Positions 63,106-64,000 of a DNA stretch of 64,000 bases are shown here, one piece after another (position 1 is the first letter of the stretch; each line of letters opens with the position of its first letter). The position numbers were made by a program, and so were the translations under genes. Below the pieces are notes generated by a model that made no database searches, was not told the DNA's origin, and saw nothing but the letters and a program-made list of their open reading frames with translations. The DNA comes from an uncultured Actinomycetes bacterium. GTDB taxonomy: Bacteria > Actinomycetota > Actinomycetes > Mycobacteriales > Nakamurellaceae. The DNA lies in NCBI GenBank assembly GCA_937926105.1, contig CALANS010000162.1, positions 37,725-101,724 on the forward strand, read 5' to 3'.

Positions 63106-64000
63106 GTGGCGATCGAGGCGCAGGAGTGTTCGGAGGCCGGGTGTACGCGTCCGGCATCGTTCAGAACACGCACCAACCCTGCATGGTGCGATGAGCACAT
63201 CACCGCGATCCTTCTGGAGGGAGGGCTGGAACCGCTCGAACGATTCGAGGGCCCGAAGAAGTGGCGTTTGACGCGGTGTCTGACGTGCGCGTGCGAGGCG
63301 CATTACCGGCTCGAATACACCTTGGAGCAGAACCGCATCGGAGTTCCGACGTGCCGAGCATGCTTCTGGCGGTCATGGGCCGCGCATCAGCGGAGCGTGC
63401 CGGGCGGGTACGTCGACATGAAGCCGGAGTCCATCGAAGCTGCGAGGGAGTACGCCGAAAAGCATGGGTTCGAGTACCTCGGGCCGCTCATCAGCCCGTC
63501 GCTACGAGACGACCCGCATCGGACGAGATGCGCTTACTGCGGTCGGATCGCTGCGCAGCGTCTAGGTGACATCGGCTGGGGCTGTTCATGTCAGACGAAT
63601 CCCCGCCGGGCAGCTCAGACAGCGACGTCGTCGGGTGGCGGGAAGCGTGCCAGAGAACTGCTCAGGGACTCCGGTCTTGCGATCTTGCGCTGGTGGGATC
63701 GCGATGCAAACGAGCCGTCCGCGTGGGACACGATGACGGTCAGGGCGCGCCGCGAGGCGTTCTGGCGCTGCCCGGAATGCGATCTGAGCTTTAGCGCACG
63801 GATCCTCGACATGGTCAACGGTCAGGGGTGCCCGGACTGCTCCGCGAGGCGGGGTGCCGAGTGGGATATGGAGTACGCACGCCTGAAGGTGACGCTCGTC
63901 GCCGATGTGCCCGAGCTTGCGCGGGCATGGGCCGACGAGGCTGACCCCTCTCTGTCAACCTTGCTTGAGACACCTCGGATGGCTTTGATTACTGAGCTGT
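63106..64000 (+). CDS. Multi-zinc-ribbon protein, 3' end outside window
   Basis: An open frame runs from GTG 63106 to the window end without a stop (298 codons visible). It encodes four cysteine clusters: CSEAGC...WCDEH near residues 8-31, CLTCAC...CRAC near 58-86, CAYCG...CSC near 142-160, and CPECDLSFSARILDMVNGQG ending in CPDC near 223-246. The last resembles the probable zinc-ribbon domain found in tandem in proteins of actinobacterial mobile elements and some phages. Codon use is visibly less GC-rich than in the neighbours. The position immediately after tmRNA fits the start of an integrated island. Function unknown. Confidence 0.75.
   Translation, partial: MAIEAQECSEAGCTRPASFRTRTNPAWCDEHITAILLEGGLEPLERFEGPKKWRLTRCLTCACEAHYRLEYTLEQNRIGVPTCRACFWRSWAAHQRSVPGGYVDMKPESIEAAREYAEKHGFEYLGPLISPSLRDDPHRTRCAYCGRIAAQRLGDIGWGCSCQTNPRRAAQTATSSGGGKRARELLRDSGLAILRWWDRDANEPSAWDTMTVRARREAFWRCPECDLSFSARILDMVNGQGCPDCSARRGAEWDMEYARLKVTLVADVPELARAWADEADPSLSTLLETPRMALITEL

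Noticed and set aside
1..64000. tRNA or rRNA genes and a complete insertion sequence with transposase
   Set aside because: I looked for T-arm-like GGTTCGA motifs and transposase motifs; only the tmRNA T-arm at 62936 stood out. A covariance-model search would be needed to be certain.

Overview
The window is high-GC DNA (very strong G/C at third codon positions, frequent GTG and TTG starts, many ATGA/GTGA/TTGA gene overlaps) and encodes typical actinobacterial proteins: a tmRNA tag ending ALAA of mycobacterial type, a split tad pilus locus, a GTG-started prfB without programmed frameshift, and an LPNTG sortase substrate. I read it as a chromosomal segment of a high-GC actinobacterium, but I cannot place the genus.

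Layout. (1) 1-6.9 kb: a sugar or polyol uptake and oxidation cluster, with a divergent binding protein and two permeases, two unrecognised proteins, a LacI regulator and a mannitol-dehydrogenase-family enzyme. (2) 6.9-8.95 kb: a defence-like scrap, with an HTH/nucleotidyltransferase gene pair beside a collapsed Wadjet locus in which jetA and jetD pieces are joined. (3) 9-15.7 kb: prfB, a PadR regulator with a DHA2-type exporter, and tadB/tadC/pilin-like/TadE-like genes. (4) 16-20.4 kb: NhaA with an Asp-rich insert, an MFS carrier, and a GH3 NagZ-like enzyme. (5) 20.4-31.8 kb: a compact phenylacetate catabolism locus (paaA-E, a thiolase, paaK, paaI, divergent paaZ, paaH and a TetR/PaaR-like regulator). 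(6) 31.9-34.5 kb: a frameshifted small gene, a sigma-B/F-type factor, and a graveyard holding a shattered sugar-binding-protein gene and a gamma-glutamyltransferase tail. (7) 34.5-44.8 kb: tadA, a MalT-like LuxR regulator and a 1905-residue cell-wall-anchored repeat protein. (8) 45-58.2 kb: a nine-gene carbohydrate operon (LacI, RbsD, ADP-ribosylglycohydrolase-like, ABC transporter, two sulfatases flanking a secreted beta-helix hydrolase) followed by a sulfotransferase-like gene. (9) 58.3-63 kb: the conserved block hisN-like, ftsE, ftsX, smpB, a lipoprotein and ssrA (tmRNA). (10) 63-64 kb: a zinc-ribbon protein running off the window, directly after the tmRNA and possibly the start of an island integrated there.

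How it fits together. Two ABC-transporter clusters are each controlled by a LacI repressor. The second looks built for sulfated oligosaccharides: a secreted beta-helix enzyme would cut outside, the ABC system would import, and sulfatases without signal peptides would desulfate inside. The paa genes cover ligation, ring epoxidation, ring opening/dehydrogenation, hydroxyacyl dehydrogenation, thiolysis and thioester rescue, but the paaF/paaG hydratase/isomerase genes are not in the window. prfB and the hisN-ftsEX-smpB block lie 48 kb apart, and tadA lies 19 kb from tadB, so much of the middle may be inserted accessory DNA.

The most unusual items are the jetA'-jetD' Wadjet remnant with an adjacent operator-bearing HTH/nucleotidyltransferase pair, the sulfated-glycan operon with twin palindromes and a 12-codon leader ORF, the giant LPNTG repeat protein, and the pseudogene-rich scar beside tadA.
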